Notes: generated from the letters alone by a model not told the origin. A DNA stretch of 64,000 nt from Ruegeria sp. R14_0 (GCF_017743975.1 NZ_JAGHRC010000001.1:744001-808000); one strand, 5' to 3'; shown: positions 39,012 to 50,071, counted from the first letter of the stretch. Program-made: numbers and translations.

Positions 39012-40853
39012 TTAATAACTCGCCTGAACGGCATTCAGGGCCTGCTGATCCACCACGGGGCGGGCACGGACCTGCGCGTCGCGGACGAAAGCGTCAAAGA
39101 TGTTCTGGGCCAGGGCCTGATCCAACTGAGTGGCCAGGGCGTCTTTGACCTGACGCAGCTCGTCGGTTTCGTCGGGTGGCAGAAGCTCTTCCAGGCGCAC
39201 GACAAACGCGGTGCCAGCGCCCGGAATGACGCGCAGATCGCCCTGTTCCATCTCAAAGACCTGAGTCATGAAATCGGCAGGCACGTCCTCAAGAAAGGCC
39301 GTGCGGGTCAGGGCGTTTTCGACACGGAACGGCAATCCGGTGGCCGTGAAATCGCCATCAGCCTGAACCTGTTCCAACACAGTATTTGCCTGTTCTTCCA
39401 ACGCTTTGTTTGTTTCTGCCTGCGTCCACGCGGCAACCACACGGTCGCGCGCAGTTTCCAGAGGTTCAGGCCGGGGCTCCAGCACTTCGTTCAGGCGCAG
39501 GGCAAAGATCGAACCGTCTTCAAGGAAGGCAACCTCGGGGAAGTCACCATCCTGAACAGCCTCGGCAGCACTGCGGAACCCGTCATAGGCCGCGACGCCT
39601 TCGCCGTTTTGGGCGGTCCAGTCAATCTGACCCAGTTCCAGCTCGGTTTCCGCGACCAGCTCTTCCAGCGTCGCACCTCCGGCCAACAGGTCATTGATGT
39701 CCTCGGCCTGCGCCTCGATCAGACGACGGGCGCGGTCGGCGGCCAGTTCTTCACGCAGTTCGGGGGCGGCGTCTTCCAGTGAAGTGTTGTTGGCCGCGAG
39801 TGATCCGTTGATGCGGAACAGCGCAGGGCCAAATGTCGACGGCAGAGGGCCAACGACAGTGTCCAGATCCGCGGCAAAGACACCCTCGGCAGCCTCGCCC
39901 AGGTCTTCGCGGGTTACATCGCCCAAGTCGATGTCGCTCAGTTCAAGTTGACGATCGCGGACCAGTTGTTCGAAGGTTGTGCCGCCGACCTCAAGCTGGG
40001 CCATGGCGCTTTGGGCTGCTTCTTCGTCCGGAAAGGTCAGGCGTTCGACCAAACGACGCTCGGGCTGCTGATATTGGGCGGCGCGGTTGTCGTATAGACG
40101 TTGAACCGCGTCCTCGTCGATTTCGACCTGATCCAGCAGCATTTCCGGAGACAGGATGGCATAGGTAATCTTCTTGGTGCGGGGCAGGGTGAACAGCTGG
40201 GTATTCTCGTCATAGAACTCCTGCACCTGTGCATCAGTGGGTGCCCCGATGGGCGTAGGAAGCGCATCGGGGGAAACAGTCGCGACCGTAAAGCTGCGGC
40301 GCGCACCGACGTAGTCGGTCAGCACCTGGGTCAGAGTTTCCGGCATGCGAACGCCACTGACGACCGCGTTTTGTACGATGGTACGGGATGTTTCCTTGCG
40401 CAGATCCGATTCGAACTCAGTATCGGACATGCCGATCTGATCCAGCTGGAATTGATAGGCCTCGCGATCGAAGGTGCCGTTGACACCCTGGAAGGCCGGG
40501 ATTGCAACGATCTCCTTTTGCAGGTTTTCGTCACCGATCGAGATACCCAGCTCGCCGACTTCGTTGTCCAGCGCAGCCAGAGCGGTCAGGCGCGACAGGG
40601 CCAAACGGTCCAGACCGAACTCGACGGCCTGCGACATCTGCAGGGGTTGGCCGGTCTGTTGTTCAACCGCACGGATTTCACGCTGCAGCTCGCGCACATA
40701 TTCGTCGACCGAAACATCCTCGTTCCCGACCTGGGCGACCGTGCGAACGGTGCCGGTCAGGCTTGTTGCGCCGAACCCTGCCAGGCCAAGCATCAAAAGG
40801 CCCATGAGAATCCAGACAAAGGTCTTCGATAGGTTTTTCATGCCTGCGGCCAT
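39012..40853 (-). CDS. ppiD: PpiD/SurA-type periplasmic peptidyl-prolyl isomerase
   Basis: 613-residue membrane-anchored foldase. A single N-terminal transmembrane segment (about residues 10-30) is followed by a SurA-N-type chaperone region, a PPIase-like central part (residues about 240-370) and a second large C-terminal region. It helps outer-membrane proteins leave the Sec channel. The ATG at 40853 is used (GAGGG site upstream); one at 40841 is possible. It is directly upstream of trpE with 12 bases between. Confidence 0.85.
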   Translation of the reverse strand: MAAGMKNLSKTFVWILMGLLMLGLAGFGATSLTGTVRTVAQVGNEDVSVDEYVRELQREIRAVEQQTGQPLQMSQAVEFGLDRLALSRLTALAALDNEVGELGISIGDENLQKEIVAIPAFQGVNGTFDREAYQFQLDQIGMSDTEFESDLRKETSRTIVQNAVVSGVRMPETLTQVLTDYVGARRSFTVATVSPDALPTPIGAPTDAQVQEFYDENTQLFTLPRTKKITYAILSPEMLLDQVEIDEDAVQRLYDNRAAQYQQPERRLVERLTFPDEEAAQSAMAQLEVGGTTFEQLVRDRQLELSDIDLGDVTREDLGEAAEGVFAADLDTVVGPLPSTFGPALFRINGSLAANNTSLEDAAPELREELAADRARRLIEAQAEDINDLLAGGATLEELVAETELELGQIDWTAQNGEGVAAYDGFRSAAEAVQDGDFPEVAFLEDGSIFALRLNEVLEPRPEPLETARDRVVAAWTQAETNKALEEQANTVLEQVQADGDFTATGLPFRVENALTRTAFLEDVPADFMTQVFEMEQGDLRVIPGAGTAFVVRLEELLPPDETDELRQVKDALATQLDQALAQNIFDAFVRDAQVRARPVVDQQALNAVQASY

Positions 40854-40936
40854 CGTGCCCTCTTTGTGCTTTGTCGGCAGGTATCTGCCCTGTCGGTTGC
40901 GGCCCTGAATACGACGCGTGCGGTCGGGGGGCAAGC

Positions 40937-42112
40937 TCAGAAGGACAGAGCGGCCAGCCGGTCGAACAATTGCTGTATTCCGGCGCGGTCCAGATTGGCA
41001 AACGCGATGCGCACCTGCTGTTTCCCGGCCGGGTCATCCTGCGGCAAGAACATGGTGCCGGGCAGTAACAGGATGCCCGCCTCAGTTACCAGCCGCCGGG
41101 CCAGTTCATCTGACGGAATGTCGAAAGGGTGTTCGAAATAGGCGAAATACGCGCCCAGCCCCAACAGCCGCCAGCCCTTGTCATTAAGACGGGGCAAAAG
41201 CTCGGTGATTGCGGCGCGGCGGTCGAGGATTTCGTCCCGTTCTCCGGCCAGCCACTGAGACAGGTTCTGCATCCCCCACAACGCGGAGTGCTGACCGATC
41301 TGGCCGGGGCAAATGGCGACGGTATCCAAAAACTTCTCGATCTCGGACAGAAAAGCCGGGTTCGTTGCGATCGCTCCGACACGGTGGCCGGTCAGCCTGT
41401 ACGCCTTGGAAAAGGAATACAGGTGGATCAGGGTCTGGTCCCAGTCGGATTGAGAAAACAAATCATGCGGAGGGCCGCTGCGGCTGTCGAAATCCCGATA
41501 GGTCTCATCCACGATCAGACGGATGCCGTGTTCCTGCGCAAGGTCAAAGAAAGCGCGAACCAGCGGCGCAGGGTATTCTACGCCACCGGGATTGTTGGGG
41601 CTGACCAGAACAATGGCGCGGGTTTTGTCGGTGATCAGGGACCGGGCCATCGCCGGATCGGGCAGCAGCGTGTCATCGGTTTGCAAATCAACGGACCGGA
41701 CCCCGGCCATATCCAACCACATTTTGTGATTGAAATACCACGGCGTCGGCACGATCACCTCGTCATCCTGATCGGTGATCGCGGTGATTGCAGCGGCAAA
41801 AGCTTGATTGCAGCCTGAGGTGATCGCCACCTGTTCGCTGGCAACCTGCGCGTCATAGTGCAGCCCGATCTGACGCGCGAGTTCTGAACGCAGGTTTGGA
41901 TTGCCCAGAACAGGCCCATACAAATGAGCACTGTCTTCGGTCACCGCAAAACGGGCAATCTCTTCGCGCAGCGCCAAAGGCGGCGGATCAACCGGCGCAG
42001 CCTGACTGACATTGATCAGCGGGCGGTCGGCCGGAAAGGTCACCCCCTCAAGCCAGCGCCGCGCCTCCATGACCGGAGGCGCAAAAGTTGCCGTTGTGCG
42101 GGAGTGGGTCAT
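40937..42112 (-). CDS. PLP-dependent class I/II aminotransferase
   Basis: 391-residue fold-type I aminotransferase. The PLP lysine lies in YSFSKAYRLTGHRVG, substrate and cofactor residues in SPNNPGGVEYP and VDETYRDF, and the arginine in RIAFANLD. The ATG at 42112 is used over a GTG-less upstream extension at 42145. Substrate not determinable; several amino acids are possible. It is upstream of ppiD on the same strand with no overlap. Confidence 0.88.
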   Translation of the reverse strand: MTHSRTTATFAPPVMEARRWLEGVTFPADRPLINVSQAAPVDPPPLALREEIARFAVTEDSAHLYGPVLGNPNLRSELARQIGLHYDAQVASEQVAITSGCNQAFAAAITAITDQDDEVIVPTPWYFNHKMWLDMAGVRSVDLQTDDTLLPDPAMARSLITDKTRAIVLVSPNNPGGVEYPAPLVRAFFDLAQEHGIRLIVDETYRDFDSRSGPPHDLFSQSDWDQTLIHLYSFSKAYRLTGHRVGAIATNPAFLSEIEKFLDTVAICPGQIGQHSALWGMQNLSQWLAGERDEILDRRAAITELLPRLNDKGWRLLGLGAYFAYFEHPFDIPSDELARRLVTEAGILLLPGTMFLPQDDPAGKQQVRIAFANLDRAGIQQLFDRLAALSF

Positions 42113-42169
42113 GACGTGCCTGTACTTTAAGGTGCTGCGCCTCATGCCCTTTGGGATCAGAGGGCGTTT

Positions 42170-42679
42170 TCAGTCTGTGCCGCGATAGGGCTCGACATAT
42201 TGCAGGGCCATATCCCAAGGGAAAAAGATCCAGGTGTCCTGGCTGACCTCGGTGATGAATGTATCCACCATCGGGCGGCCTTTGGGTTTGGCGTAAACCG
42301 TTGCGAAATGCGCCTTGGGGTAGAGATCGCGCACCAGTTCCAGCGTTTTGCCGCTGTCGACCAGATCGTCGATGATTAAAACACCTTCGCCGTCACCCAT
42401 CAGCTCGGCATCCGGGGCCTTGAGGACCTCGGCTTCGCCTTGTTCCTGATGGTGATATGAGCGCACGCTGATCGTGTCGACGGTGCGAATGTCCAGTTCA
42501 CGGCTGACGATCATCGCGGGGGCCATGCCGCCGCGGGTGATGGCCACAACCGCGCGCCATGCGCCATCGTTCGGGCCTTGCCCGTCCAGACGCCAGGCCA
42601 ACGCGCGGGAATCACGGTGAATCTGATCCCAGCTGATGTGAAACCCTTTTTCGTGAGGCAGACGATCTTTCGCGCTCAT
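42170..42679 (-). CDS. gpt: xanthine phosphoribosyltransferase
   Basis: 169-residue type I phosphoribosyltransferase of the Gpt family, salvaging xanthine and guanine with PRPP. The PRPP loop is [14 protein letters not shown] at residues 99-112 with ITRGGMAPA at 48-56; WIFFPWD near the end is the purine pocket segment seen in Gpt. It follows fabI after 5 bases, so these two are probably cotranscribed. Confidence 0.93.
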   Translation of the reverse strand: MSAKDRLPHEKGFHISWDQIHRDSRALAWRLDGQGPNDGAWRAVVAITRGGMAPAMIVSRELDIRTVDTISVRSYHHQEQGEAEVLKAPDAELMGDGEGVLIIDDLVDSGKTLELVRDLYPKAHFATVYAKPKGRPMVDTFITEVSQDTWIFFPWDMALQYVEPYRGTD

Positions 42680-42684
42680 GATCC

Positions 42685-43491
42685 TTAGCCCTTTTCCACG
42701 TCGGGGGCGTCGACGGCTTTCATGCCGACGATATGATAACCCGAATCCACGTGCAGGTTTTCACCGGTCACGCCGCTGCTGAGATCAGACAGCAGGTAAA
42801 GTGCCGATTTACCGACATCGTCGATGGTCACGTTGCGACGCAGGGGCGAGTTATACTCGTTCCATTTCATAATGTACCGGAAGTCGCCGATCCCGCTGGC
42901 GGCCAGGGTCTTGATCGGACCGGCCGAGATCGAGTTCACACGGATACCGTCCTTGCCCAAATCCTCGGCCAGATATTTGACCGATGCCTCAAGCGCGGCT
43001 TTCGCGACACCCATTACATTATAGTGCGGCATCACCTGTTCAGCGCCGTAGTAGGTCAGGGTGATTGCGCTGCTGCCTTCGGACATCATTTTTTCGGCAC
43101 GCTGCATCACGGCCGTGAAGGAATAGACCGACACATCCATGGTCAGTTTGAAATTCGCGCGCGAGGTGTCAACATACCGGCCCCTTAATTCGTTCTTGTC
43201 GGAAAAGCCGATGGCGTGAACGACAAAGTCCAGCTTGCCCCATTTCTCTTCCAGCGCGGTGAACAGAGCGTCGATTGACCCTTCGTCGCTGACGTCGCAC
43301 GGCAGCACAATGTCGCTGCCTAATTGCGAGGCCAACGGATCCACGCGTTTCTTAAGTGCGTCCCCTTGGTAGGAAAATGCCAGCTCTGCTCCGGATTCGG
43401 ACAAGGCGCGGGCTATTCCCCATGCGATTGATTTATCATTGGCCAGTCCCATGATGAGGCCGCGTTTGCCGGCCATCAACTGATTTGCCAT
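42685..43491 (-). CDS. fabI: enoyl-ACP reductase (NADH)
   Basis: 268-residue FabI, the last step of each fatty acid elongation cycle. The cofactor glycine region is [15 protein letters not shown] and the catalytic set is Y147, Y157 and K164 in [18 protein letters not shown], matching E. coli Y146, Y156 and K163. GGAGAA precedes the ATG at 43491. The known triclosan target; nothing in the sequence suggests resistance. Confidence 0.96.
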   Translation of the reverse strand: MANQLMAGKRGLIMGLANDKSIAWGIARALSESGAELAFSYQGDALKKRVDPLASQLGSDIVLPCDVSDEGSIDALFTALEEKWGKLDFVVHAIGFSDKNELRGRYVDTSRANFKLTMDVSVYSFTAVMQRAEKMMSEGSSAITLTYYGAEQVMPHYNVMGVAKAALEASVKYLAEDLGKDGIRVNSISAGPIKTLAASGIGDFRYIMKWNEYNSPLRRNVTIDDVGKSALYLLSDLSSGVTGENLHVDSGYHIVGMKAVDAPDVEKG

Positions 43492-43626
43492 GTTCGGTTC
43501 TCCGCCTGTCTTCGCGTCATGTTGGGATGGTTTATGCCATTGGGTGCGCTGCTTCAAGGCCGCGCGCTCTTGCCCGTGGCAGGTTCTCGCCCTAGGGTAC
43601 CGGTAATTGGTTTCCAGGGGATGGGA

Positions 43627-44232
43627 ATGAGCGAACGTGACGGCATTTTTGCCGGCGCTGACCCGTTTGTAATAGCGGAGCGGTGGCTGGCCGAGGCCAA
43701 AGACAAAGAACCGAACGATCCGAACGCGATTGCCCTTGCAACCGTTGACCCGGATGGCATGCCGAACGTGCGTATGGTTTTGTTGAAAGAAATCGAACCT
43801 GCGGCATTTGTATTCTACACCAACTATGAAAGTGCCAAGGCGGCCGAGTTGGATAGCGCCGGGAAGGCCGCTTTTGTGATGCACTGGAAATCACTGCGGC
43901 GGCAAATCCGGGTTCGTGGTACAATCACCAAAGAAAGTGGGCCGCAGGCGGATGAGTATTACGCCTCACGCTCGCTCAAAAGCCGATTGGGGGCCTGGGC
44001 GTCCAAGCAGTCTCAGCCTCTCAGCAGTCGGGCGGCACTGATGGCCGAGGTGGCCAAGGTCACGGCCAAACTTGGACCGAATCCGCCACGTCCTCCGTTC
44101 TGGGGGGGATATCGACTGGTACCAACCGAAATTGAATTTTGGGCCGATGGGGCCTTTCGGTTGCATGATAGGTTCCGGTGGCAGCGGGATCAGGAGGGTT
44201 CCGACTGGCAGATACAGAGGTTGAATCCATGA
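43627..44232 (+). CDS. pdxH: pyridoxamine 5'-phosphate oxidase
   Basis: 201-residue FMN enzyme that oxidises PNP or PMP to PLP. Family blocks are [48 protein letters not shown] and the C-terminal [17 protein letters not shown] with RLNP at the end. The second of two nearby ATGs (43627) is used since GGGG is well spaced to it. Divergent from fabI. Confidence 0.95.
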   Translation: MSERDGIFAGADPFVIAERWLAEAKDKEPNDPNAIALATVDPDGMPNVRMVLLKEIEPAAFVFYTNYESAKAAELDSAGKAAFVMHWKSLRRQIRVRGTITKESGPQADEYYASRSLKSRLGAWASKQSQPLSSRAALMAEVAKVTAKLGPNPPRPPFWGGYRLVPTEIEFWADGAFRLHDRFRWQRDQEGSDWQIQRLNP

Positions 44233-44353
44233 CATTCGCGTATCGTGAAATGCAAACGACCGAAATGAAAAGATTTTTTCAGCTTGAATTTGCGTGTCAT
44301 TCCCATACACATCGGACCCTTAACGAAATGGTAATTTTCGCGATGGGAACACC

Positions 44354-44881
44354 GTGCCAGAAGACCTGAACAATATGTACCGCGTCCGTGGACACGTGAA
44401 ATGGTTCGACCCTGCAAAGGGTTACGGATTTGTTGTGTCCGACGAGGGCGGTCCTGATATTTTGTTGCATGTCAACGTGTTGCGTAATTTCGGCCAAAGC
44501 TCGGTCGCGGATGGTGCCGGCATTGAGATCATGACTCATCGCACCGACCGCGGCGTTCAGGCGGTTGAAGTCATCAGCGTCGATCCGCCTGCGCGAACCG
44601 ATACCATGATGCTGGCCGATTTCGCTGAACTCGACCCGGTCGAGATAGCGGCGGCCCCGCTTGAAGCTGCGCGGGTCAAGTGGTTTGACAAAGGCAAGGG
44701 CTTTGGCTTTGCCAACGTGTTCGGCCGTGGCGAGGACGTGTTCCTGCACATCGAGGTTCTGCGCCGCTCGGGCCTGTCCGATTTGCAGCCGGGCGAAGCG
44801 CTGGCGATGCGAGTCATCGATGGCAAACGTGGACGAATGGCGGCACAGGTTCTCGCTTGGGAAGCTGCCCTGGATGACTGA
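44354..44881 (+). CDS. tandem cold-shock-domain protein
   Basis: 175-residue protein with two cold-shock domains. The first (about 10-70) has VKWFDPAKGYGFVV and DILLHVNVL; the second (about 105-170) has VKWFDKGKGFGFANV and EDVFLHIEVL. They are joined by a linker with DTMMLADFAELDP. Double-CSD proteins are a known alphaproteobacterial form that binds single-stranded RNA or DNA. It starts with GTG at 44354 (GGGAAC upstream); an ATG at 44375 is possible. A 121-base leader precedes it. Confidence 0.9.
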   Translation: MPEDLNNMYRVRGHVKWFDPAKGYGFVVSDEGGPDILLHVNVLRNFGQSSVADGAGIEIMTHRTDRGVQAVEVISVDPPARTDTMMLADFAELDPVEIAAAPLEAARVKWFDKGKGFGFANVFGRGEDVFLHIEVLRRSGLSDLQPGEALAMRVIDGKRGRMAAQVLAWEAALDD

Positions 44882-44888
44882 GTGATTG

Positions 44889-45356
44889 ATGTCTAAGTTT
44901 TTTCCGGGTCTTGTTGCATCCTTGTTGCTTTGGTCCGGAATGGCTTGGGCGGCATGTCAGGCAGACCGGATCGACATCAAGAATGATTCGGCCCAGATTC
45001 GTTTCAACATCGAATTGGCGATTACACCGCAAGAACGCTCTCGGGGGCTGATGTTCCGCGAGTCGTTGCCCAACCGCTCTGGCATGTTGTTCGTGTTCGA
45101 TCCGCCGCAGCCCGTTGTGTTCTGGATGAAGAACACGCTGATTCCCCTCGACATCATTTTCCTGGACCGGGCAGGGGTGGTTACCCGAGTCCATCAAGGC
45201 GCGATTCCCGGTGATTTGACCCCGATCGAAGGCGGCGATTCCGTTTTTGCTGTGCTGGAAATCAACGCCGGTCTGGCTGCGCGCTACGCGATCCAGCCGG
45301 GAACCGTGATGCGGCACGAAATTTTTTCCGAAGGTCCGGCAATTTGGTCCTGTTAG
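44889..45356 (+). CDS. DUF192 secreted protein
   Basis: 155-residue protein with a signal peptide (hydrophobic core then AWAACQ, cut near residue 22) and a DUF192 domain: ITPQERSRGLMFRESLP, GMLFVFDPPQPVVFWMKNTLIPLDIIF and YAIQPGTVMRHEIF. This family is widespread and of unknown function; it is predicted to be periplasmic. It begins 7 bases past the double cold-shock gene, so the two are probably cotranscribed. Confidence 0.88.
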   Translation: MSKFFPGLVASLLLWSGMAWAACQADRIDIKNDSAQIRFNIELAITPQERSRGLMFRESLPNRSGMLFVFDPPQPVVFWMKNTLIPLDIIFLDRAGVVTRVHQGAIPGDLTPIEGGDSVFAVLEINAGLAARYAIQPGTVMRHEIFSEGPAIWSC

Positions 45357-45399
45357 GGCTTTTCAAATCAGATCGGCATCGTTAGGAAGGCGCACGGTC

Positions 45400-45476
45400 C
45401 GGGGCGTGGCGCAGTCTGGTAGCGCACCTGTTTTGGGTACAGGGGGTCGTAGGTTCGAATCCTGCCGCCCCGACCA
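45400..45476 (+). tRNA. tRNA-Pro(TGG)
   Basis: 77-base tRNA with encoded CCA. The acceptor stem is CGGGGCG/CGCCCCG, D arm GGCGCAGTCTGGTAGCGC, anticodon loop TTTGGGT gives TGG, T arm GGTTCGAATCC. Bacterial proline marks such as the C1-G72 pair are present. Confidence 0.96.
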
Positions 45477-45486
45477 CTTCTCTCAC

Positions 45487-45921
45487 TTACGTTGGTGAAC
45501 CACCCATCGCTTGGTAAAGCGCGCCAAGCGCCTTATCCAGCGTTTCACTTTCTACAGGCACCTGGACCGCTGGACCGGTGCGGCGCGGGACGTTGAAGTA
45601 CAGGTCTGCGTCCACGCGATACCCACGCGCATTCTTGGTTGAGGTCAGCCGCATCACGCTTTTGGGCAGATCCTGCGGGTAGCCGTCATAATTGAGAATC
45701 AGGAAGGCCGTGGTGTCCGGCGGCAGCAGCTCGGTACATTCAAATATTCGATTCCCCGTTTTTTCAAAGCGTTCACCGGGGCCACCACAGCTGATTTCGA
45801 AGGTTTCGAATAGTTTTTTGGGGAAAGTGTCGAACTGCGCGCTGCGCGTCGGAGGGGGCACATCTTGTGGTGTGCACGCCACGATTAGGGCCAGTACCGG
45901 TAGCAAACGCAACATCACCAT
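45487..45921 (-). CDS. hypothetical lipoprotein
   Basis: 144-residue protein with a lipoprotein signal ending in LIVAC (cysteine near residue 16 from the 45921 start; an ATG at 45915 is also possible). The mature part has two further cysteines in SCGGPGE and FECTELL that could form a disulfide, and a compact alpha/beta sequence ending in ETLDKALGALYQAMGG. I do not recognise a family. AGGG lies 5 bases upstream of the start. Convergent with tRNA-Pro. Confidence 0.7.
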   Translation of the reverse strand: MVMLRLLPVLALIVACTPQDVPPPTRSAQFDTFPKKLFETFEISCGGPGERFEKTGNRIFECTELLPPDTTAFLILNYDGYPQDLPKSVMRLTSTKNARGYRVDADLYFNVPRRTGPAVQVPVESETLDKALGALYQAMGGSPT

Positions 45922-45939
45922 ATACCCTGTTCCCTTCAA

Positions 45940-46450
45940 TGCAGCCCATCAGAACTTTTTCATCACATTCGATCTGAACATAGCCGCGCCGTGATTCCTA
46001 TCCACTCTGATCATCATAACCCTGGTTTACAAAATGCTGCTAACTGTGCCGGGAAAAACAGTTAATCGGGCTGGAGGTTTCTCCTTAGTAGGATGACTTG
46101 CAGGGGATGAATCTGTGGAGGAATCGGAGCATGGCCGTCGACCGGGCAGATTCAAATACGGGTCAACACAAAAGATATCAAAAATGACTTAAAAATGCCG
46201 TTGACGATCTATGGGTGGATACGTCAAGTTGTATAGGCCGGAAGGGTGGCCACTAAATCTGGTAGCAAAACCAGAATATGGCACAGGGCGAGGGTCGGAA
46301 AGCACATCATACTCACGTGCACCGTTGGGTCGGTTTTGCGCTGCGGATTGCGGCGACCGGCTGATTACGCCCGATATTACGGCATGGCGATCGGTTCGTA
46401 TCCCCGGACCTGACGTCCTTGGACAAGTGAATTGAATATAGGCGGCGGAC
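45940..46450. other. 511-base intergenic leader of nrdJ
   Basis: No clear gene. It holds an 18-codon open frame with a good ribosome site (46131-46187), an inverted repeat TTGACG...CGTCAA at 46202-46228, and a 6-bp hairpin TCTGGT/ACCAGA at 46258-46275. I looked for a B12 riboswitch box and paired NrdR boxes and saw neither. Confidence 0.6.
46131..46187 (+). CDS. possible 18-residue leader peptide
   Basis: ATG start with GGAGGAATCGGAG immediately upstream encodes MAVDRADSNTGQHKRYQK and stops at TGA. It lies 264 bases before nrdJ. The ribosome site is stronger than that of nrdJ itself, which is the only support; no family is recognised and chance is possible. Confidence 0.25.
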   Translation: MAVDRADSNTGQHKRYQK

Positions 46451-49400
46451 ATGAAGATTGACAGGAAGTTTACGAAATCGGGGCAGGATGCTTACGCAGA
46501 GCTGGACTTTGTCTCGGCGACATCCGAAATCCGAAACCCGGATGGAACCATCGTTTTCCGACTGGACAATATTGAAGTCCCCTCAAGCTGGAGCCAAGTG
46601 GCAAGCGACGTCATTGCGCAGAAGTATTTCCGCAAGGCAGGCGTGCCCTCCAAGCTCAAGAAAGTAAAAGAAAAAGACGTTCCTGAATTCCTGTGGCGCT
46701 CGGTTCCGGCTGATGGCGCAGAATTCGATGGAGAGACCTCCTCGAAGCAGGTTTTCGATCGTCTGGCCGGTGCCTGGGCATATTGGGGCTGGAAAGGTGG
46801 CTACTTCTCGACCGAAGAAGACGCGCGCGCCTACTTTGATGAGATGCGCTATATGCTGGCGACCCAACGCGCTGCGCCGAACAGCCCGCAGTGGTTCAAC
46901 ACCGGTCTGCACTGGGCCTATGGAATCGACGGCCCGGCGCAGGGGCACCACTATGTCGACTATAAAACCGGCAAGCTGACCAAATCGAAATCCGCGTATG
47001 AGCATCCGCAACCGCACGCGTGCTTCATCCAGTCCGTCGATGATGATCTGGTGAACGAAGGCGGCATCATGGATCTGTGGGTGCGCGAGGCGCGCCTGTT
47101 CAAATACGGCTCGGGTACCGGGACCAACTTCAGCCATCTGCGCGCAGAAGGCGAAGCGCTGTCGGGTGGCGGCAAGTCCTCGGGCCTCATGGGCTTTCTC
47201 AAGATCGGCGACCGCGCCGCTGGCGCGATCAAATCAGGCGGAACAACCCGTCGAGCAGCAAAGATGGTGATCGTCGATGCAGATCACCCGGACATCGAGC
47301 AATTCATCGAATGGAAGGTGATCGAAGAGCAAAAGGTGGCCTCGATCGTTGCCGGATCGAAGATGCACGAGAAGATGCTGAACGGCATTTTCGAGGCCAT
47401 CCGCAGCTGGGACGGCGCGCAAGACGATGCGTATGATCCCAACAAGAATGACAGCCTGAAATCCGCTGTGCGCGAAGCCAAAAAGGTCGCGATCCCAGAA
47501 ACTTACATCAAGCGCGTGCTGGACTATGCGCGGCAGGGCCACGACAGCATCGAGTTCCCGACCTACGACACGGACTGGGATTCCGAAGCCTACAGCTCGG
47601 TCTCGGGCCAGAACTCGAACAACTCCATCCGCGTGACCAACGCGTTCCTGACCGCTGTTGAGAAAGACGCGGATTGGGAGCTGATCAACCGCACCAATGG
47701 CAAGGTCGCCAAGACCGTCAAGGCCCGCGATCTGTGGGAAAAGGTCGGTCATGCGGCATGGGCCTGTGCCGATCCGGGCATTCAGTTCCACGACACCGTC
47801 AATGAATGGCACACATGCCCCGAAGACGGTGAGATTCGCGGTTCGAACCCGTGCTCGGAGTACATGTTCCTGGATGACACGGCCTGTAACCTGGCGTCGA
47901 TGAACCTGCTGACCTTCCTCAAGGATGGTGATTTCCAGGCGGCGGACTACATGCACGCATCGCGCCTGTGGACCCTGACGCTGGAAATCTCGGTGACGAT
48001 GGCGCAGTTCCCGTCGAAAGAAATCGCGCAACTGTCTTATGACTTCCGCACGCTGGGCCTGGGTTATGCCAATATCGGCGGCCTGCTGATGAACATGGGC
48101 TACAGCTACGACTCGGATGAGGGTCGGGCAATCTGTGGCGCGCTGACCGCGATCATGACCGGTGTGGCCTATGCGACCTCGGCTGAGATTGCAGGTGAGC
48201 TGGGCGCGTTCAAAGGGTATGAGCGCAACGCCGACCACATGCTGCGTGTCATCCGCAACCACCGCCGCGCGTCGCAGGGTGTGACCGAGGGTTATGAGAA
48301 ACTGGCGGTCAAGCCGGTGCCTCTGGACCACGGCAACTGCCCCGACAAGCGTCTGATCGATCTGGCCATGTCGGCCTGGGATGAAGCGCTGAGCCTCGGT
48401 GAGAAGAACGGTTACCGCAACGCACAGGCGACCGTGATCGCACCGACCGGCACCATTGGTCTGGTGATGGATTGCGACACCACGGGGATCGAGCCGGACT
48501 TTGCGCTGGTGAAGTTCAAGAAGCTCGCGGGCGGCGGATACTTCAAGATCATCAACCGCTCGGTGCCGTCGGCGCTGGAAAAGCTGGGGTATTCCTCGTC
48601 GCAGATCGAAGAGATCGTCAGCTACGCTGTCGGTCACGGCACCATCGGCAACGCGCCGGGGATCAACCACACCTCGCTGACCGGTCATGGCTTTGGCCCG
48701 AACGAGCTGGCCAAGGTGGATGCCGCGCTGGAAAGCGCCTTCGACATCCGGTTCGTGTTCAACCAGTGGACACTGGGTGAGGATTTCTGCACCGGCGTTC
48801 TGGGCATCCCAGCGACCAAGCTGAATGATCCGACCTTCGACCTGCTGCGCCATCTGGGCTTTACCAAGGCGGATATCGACGCAGCCAACGATCACGTCTG
48901 CGGAACCATGACGCTGGAAGGCGCGCCGCATCTGAAGGAAGAGCATTATTCGATCTTCGACTGCGCCAACCCGTGCGGCAAGAAAGGCAAGCGTTTCCTT
49001 GGGGTTGATAGCCACATCACCATGATGGCAGCGGCGCAGAGCTTCATCTCGGGCGCGATCTCGAAGACGATCAACATGCCGAATGACGCGACCATCGAGG
49101 ATTGCCAGAAGGCCTACGAACTCAGCTGGTCGCTGGGTGTGAAAGCCAACGCGCTTTACCGTGATGGCTCGAAATTGTCGCAGCCTCTGGCGGCGGCACT
49201 GGTCGAGGATGATGACGAAGCAGCGGAAGTGCTGGAAAGCGGATCGACACAGGAAAAAGCCGTCGTTCTGGCCGAGAAGGTGATCGAGAAGGTCGTGGTC
49301 AAGGAAATGATCCGCAGCCATCGCGAGAAACTGCCACATCGCCGCAAGGGCTATACCCAGAAGGCAATCGTCGGCGGCCACAAGGTCTATCTGCGCACCG

Positions 49401-50071
49401 GTGAGTTCGAAGACGGCCAACTGGGCGAGATCTTCATCGACATGCACAAGGAAGGCGCTGGCTTCCGCGCGATGATGAACAACTTTGCCATCGCAGTCTC
49501 GGTCGGCCTGCAATACGGCGTGCCGCTGGAGGAGTTCGTGGATGCCTTTACCTTCACCAAGTTCGAACCGGCGGGCATGGTGCAGGGCAACGACTCGATC
49601 AAGAACGCGACGTCGATCCTGGATTACATCTTCCGCGAACTGGCCGTGTCCTATCTGGACCGCACCGATCTGGCCCATGTGAAACCCGAAGGCGCGACCT
49701 TTGATGATCTGGGTCGGGGCGAGGAAGAGGGCGTCTCGAACGTCTCGGAAATCAGCGAAAGTGCGGCGTCCAAGTCACTGGAAGTGCTGAAACAAATCAG
49801 CTCGACCGGGTATCTGCGCAAGCGACTGCCACAGGATTTGATGGCTTTGAATGGCGGTCAGAGCGACGCCTCAGGGATGGCGGAAACCGCAGCGGTATTC
49901 CAGTCGCCTACCATCGAAGCGGCCACGGCGACCACCATGGACGCTCGCACCAAAGCTAAGATGCAAGGGTACGAGGGCGACCCCTGCGGCGAATGCGGAA
50001 ACTATACGCTGGTGCGCAACGGCACCTGCATGAAGTGCAACACCTGCGGCGCAACAAGCGGGTGTAGCTGA
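46451..50071 (+). CDS. nrdJ: B12-dependent (class II) ribonucleotide reductase
   Basis: 1206-residue adenosylcobalamin-dependent reductase that makes deoxyribonucleotides with or without oxygen. The core motif N466-P-C468-S-E470 ([16 protein letters not shown]) carries active-site residues, and the loop [11 protein letters not shown] and C-terminal DUF-type zinc tail with [22 protein letters not shown] include the redox or zinc cysteines. The length agrees with the long alphaproteobacterial NrdJ. No nrdAB or nrdR gene is near. The start is ATG with a weak GGCGG site. A long leader upstream and a structured region downstream flank it. Confidence 0.97.
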   Translation: MKIDRKFTKSGQDAYAELDFVSATSEIRNPDGTIVFRLDNIEVPSSWSQVASDVIAQKYFRKAGVPSKLKKVKEKDVPEFLWRSVPADGAEFDGETSSKQVFDRLAGAWAYWGWKGGYFSTEEDARAYFDEMRYMLATQRAAPNSPQWFNTGLHWAYGIDGPAQGHHYVDYKTGKLTKSKSAYEHPQPHACFIQSVDDDLVNEGGIMDLWVREARLFKYGSGTGTNFSHLRAEGEALSGGGKSSGLMGFLKIGDRAAGAIKSGGTTRRAAKMVIVDADHPDIEQFIEWKVIEEQKVASIVAGSKMHEKMLNGIFEAIRSWDGAQDDAYDPNKNDSLKSAVREAKKVAIPETYIKRVLDYARQGHDSIEFPTYDTDWDSEAYSSVSGQNSNNSIRVTNAFLTAVEKDADWELINRTNGKVAKTVKARDLWEKVGHAAWACADPGIQFHDTVNEWHTCPEDGEIRGSNPCSEYMFLDDTACNLASMNLLTFLKDGDFQAADYMHASRLWTLTLEISVTMAQFPSKEIAQLSYDFRTLGLGYANIGGLLMNMGYSYDSDEGRAICGALTAIMTGVAYATSAEIAGELGAFKGYERNADHMLRVIRNHRRASQGVTEGYEKLAVKPVPLDHGNCPDKRLIDLAMSAWDEALSLGEKNGYRNAQATVIAPTGTIGLVMDCDTTGIEPDFALVKFKKLAGGGYFKIINRSVPSALEKLGYSSSQIEEIVSYAVGHGTIGNAPGINHTSLTGHGFGPNELAKVDAALESAFDIRFVFNQWTLGEDFCTGVLGIPATKLNDPTFDLLRHLGFTKADIDAANDHVCGTMTLEGAPHLKEEHYSIFDCANPCGKKGKRFLGVDSHITMMAAAQSFISGAISKTINMPNDATIEDCQKAYELSWSLGVKANALYRDGSKLSQPLAAALVEDDDEAAEVLESGSTQEKAVVLAEKVIEKVVVKEMIRSHREKLPHRRKGYTQKAIVGGHKVYLRTGEFEDGQLGEIFIDMHKEGAGFRAMMNNFAIAVSVGLQYGVPLEEFVDAFTFTKFEPAGMVQGNDSIKNATSILDYIFRELAVSYLDRTDLAHVKPEGATFDDLGRGEEEGVSNVSEISESAASKSLEVLKQISSTGYLRKRLPQDLMALNGGQSDASGMAETAAVFQSPTIEAATATTMDARTKAKMQGYEGDPCGECGNYTLVRNGTCMKCNTCGATSGCS

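Noticed and set aside
46189..46450. B12 riboswitch or NrdR boxes before nrdJ
   Set aside because: I searched for the B12 box and paired NrdR palindromes and found only weak partial resemblance.
47234..49678. 814-codon open frame antisense to nrdJ
   Set aside because: Mirror of the nrdJ codon pattern, no domain or ribosome site; the sense gene is certain.
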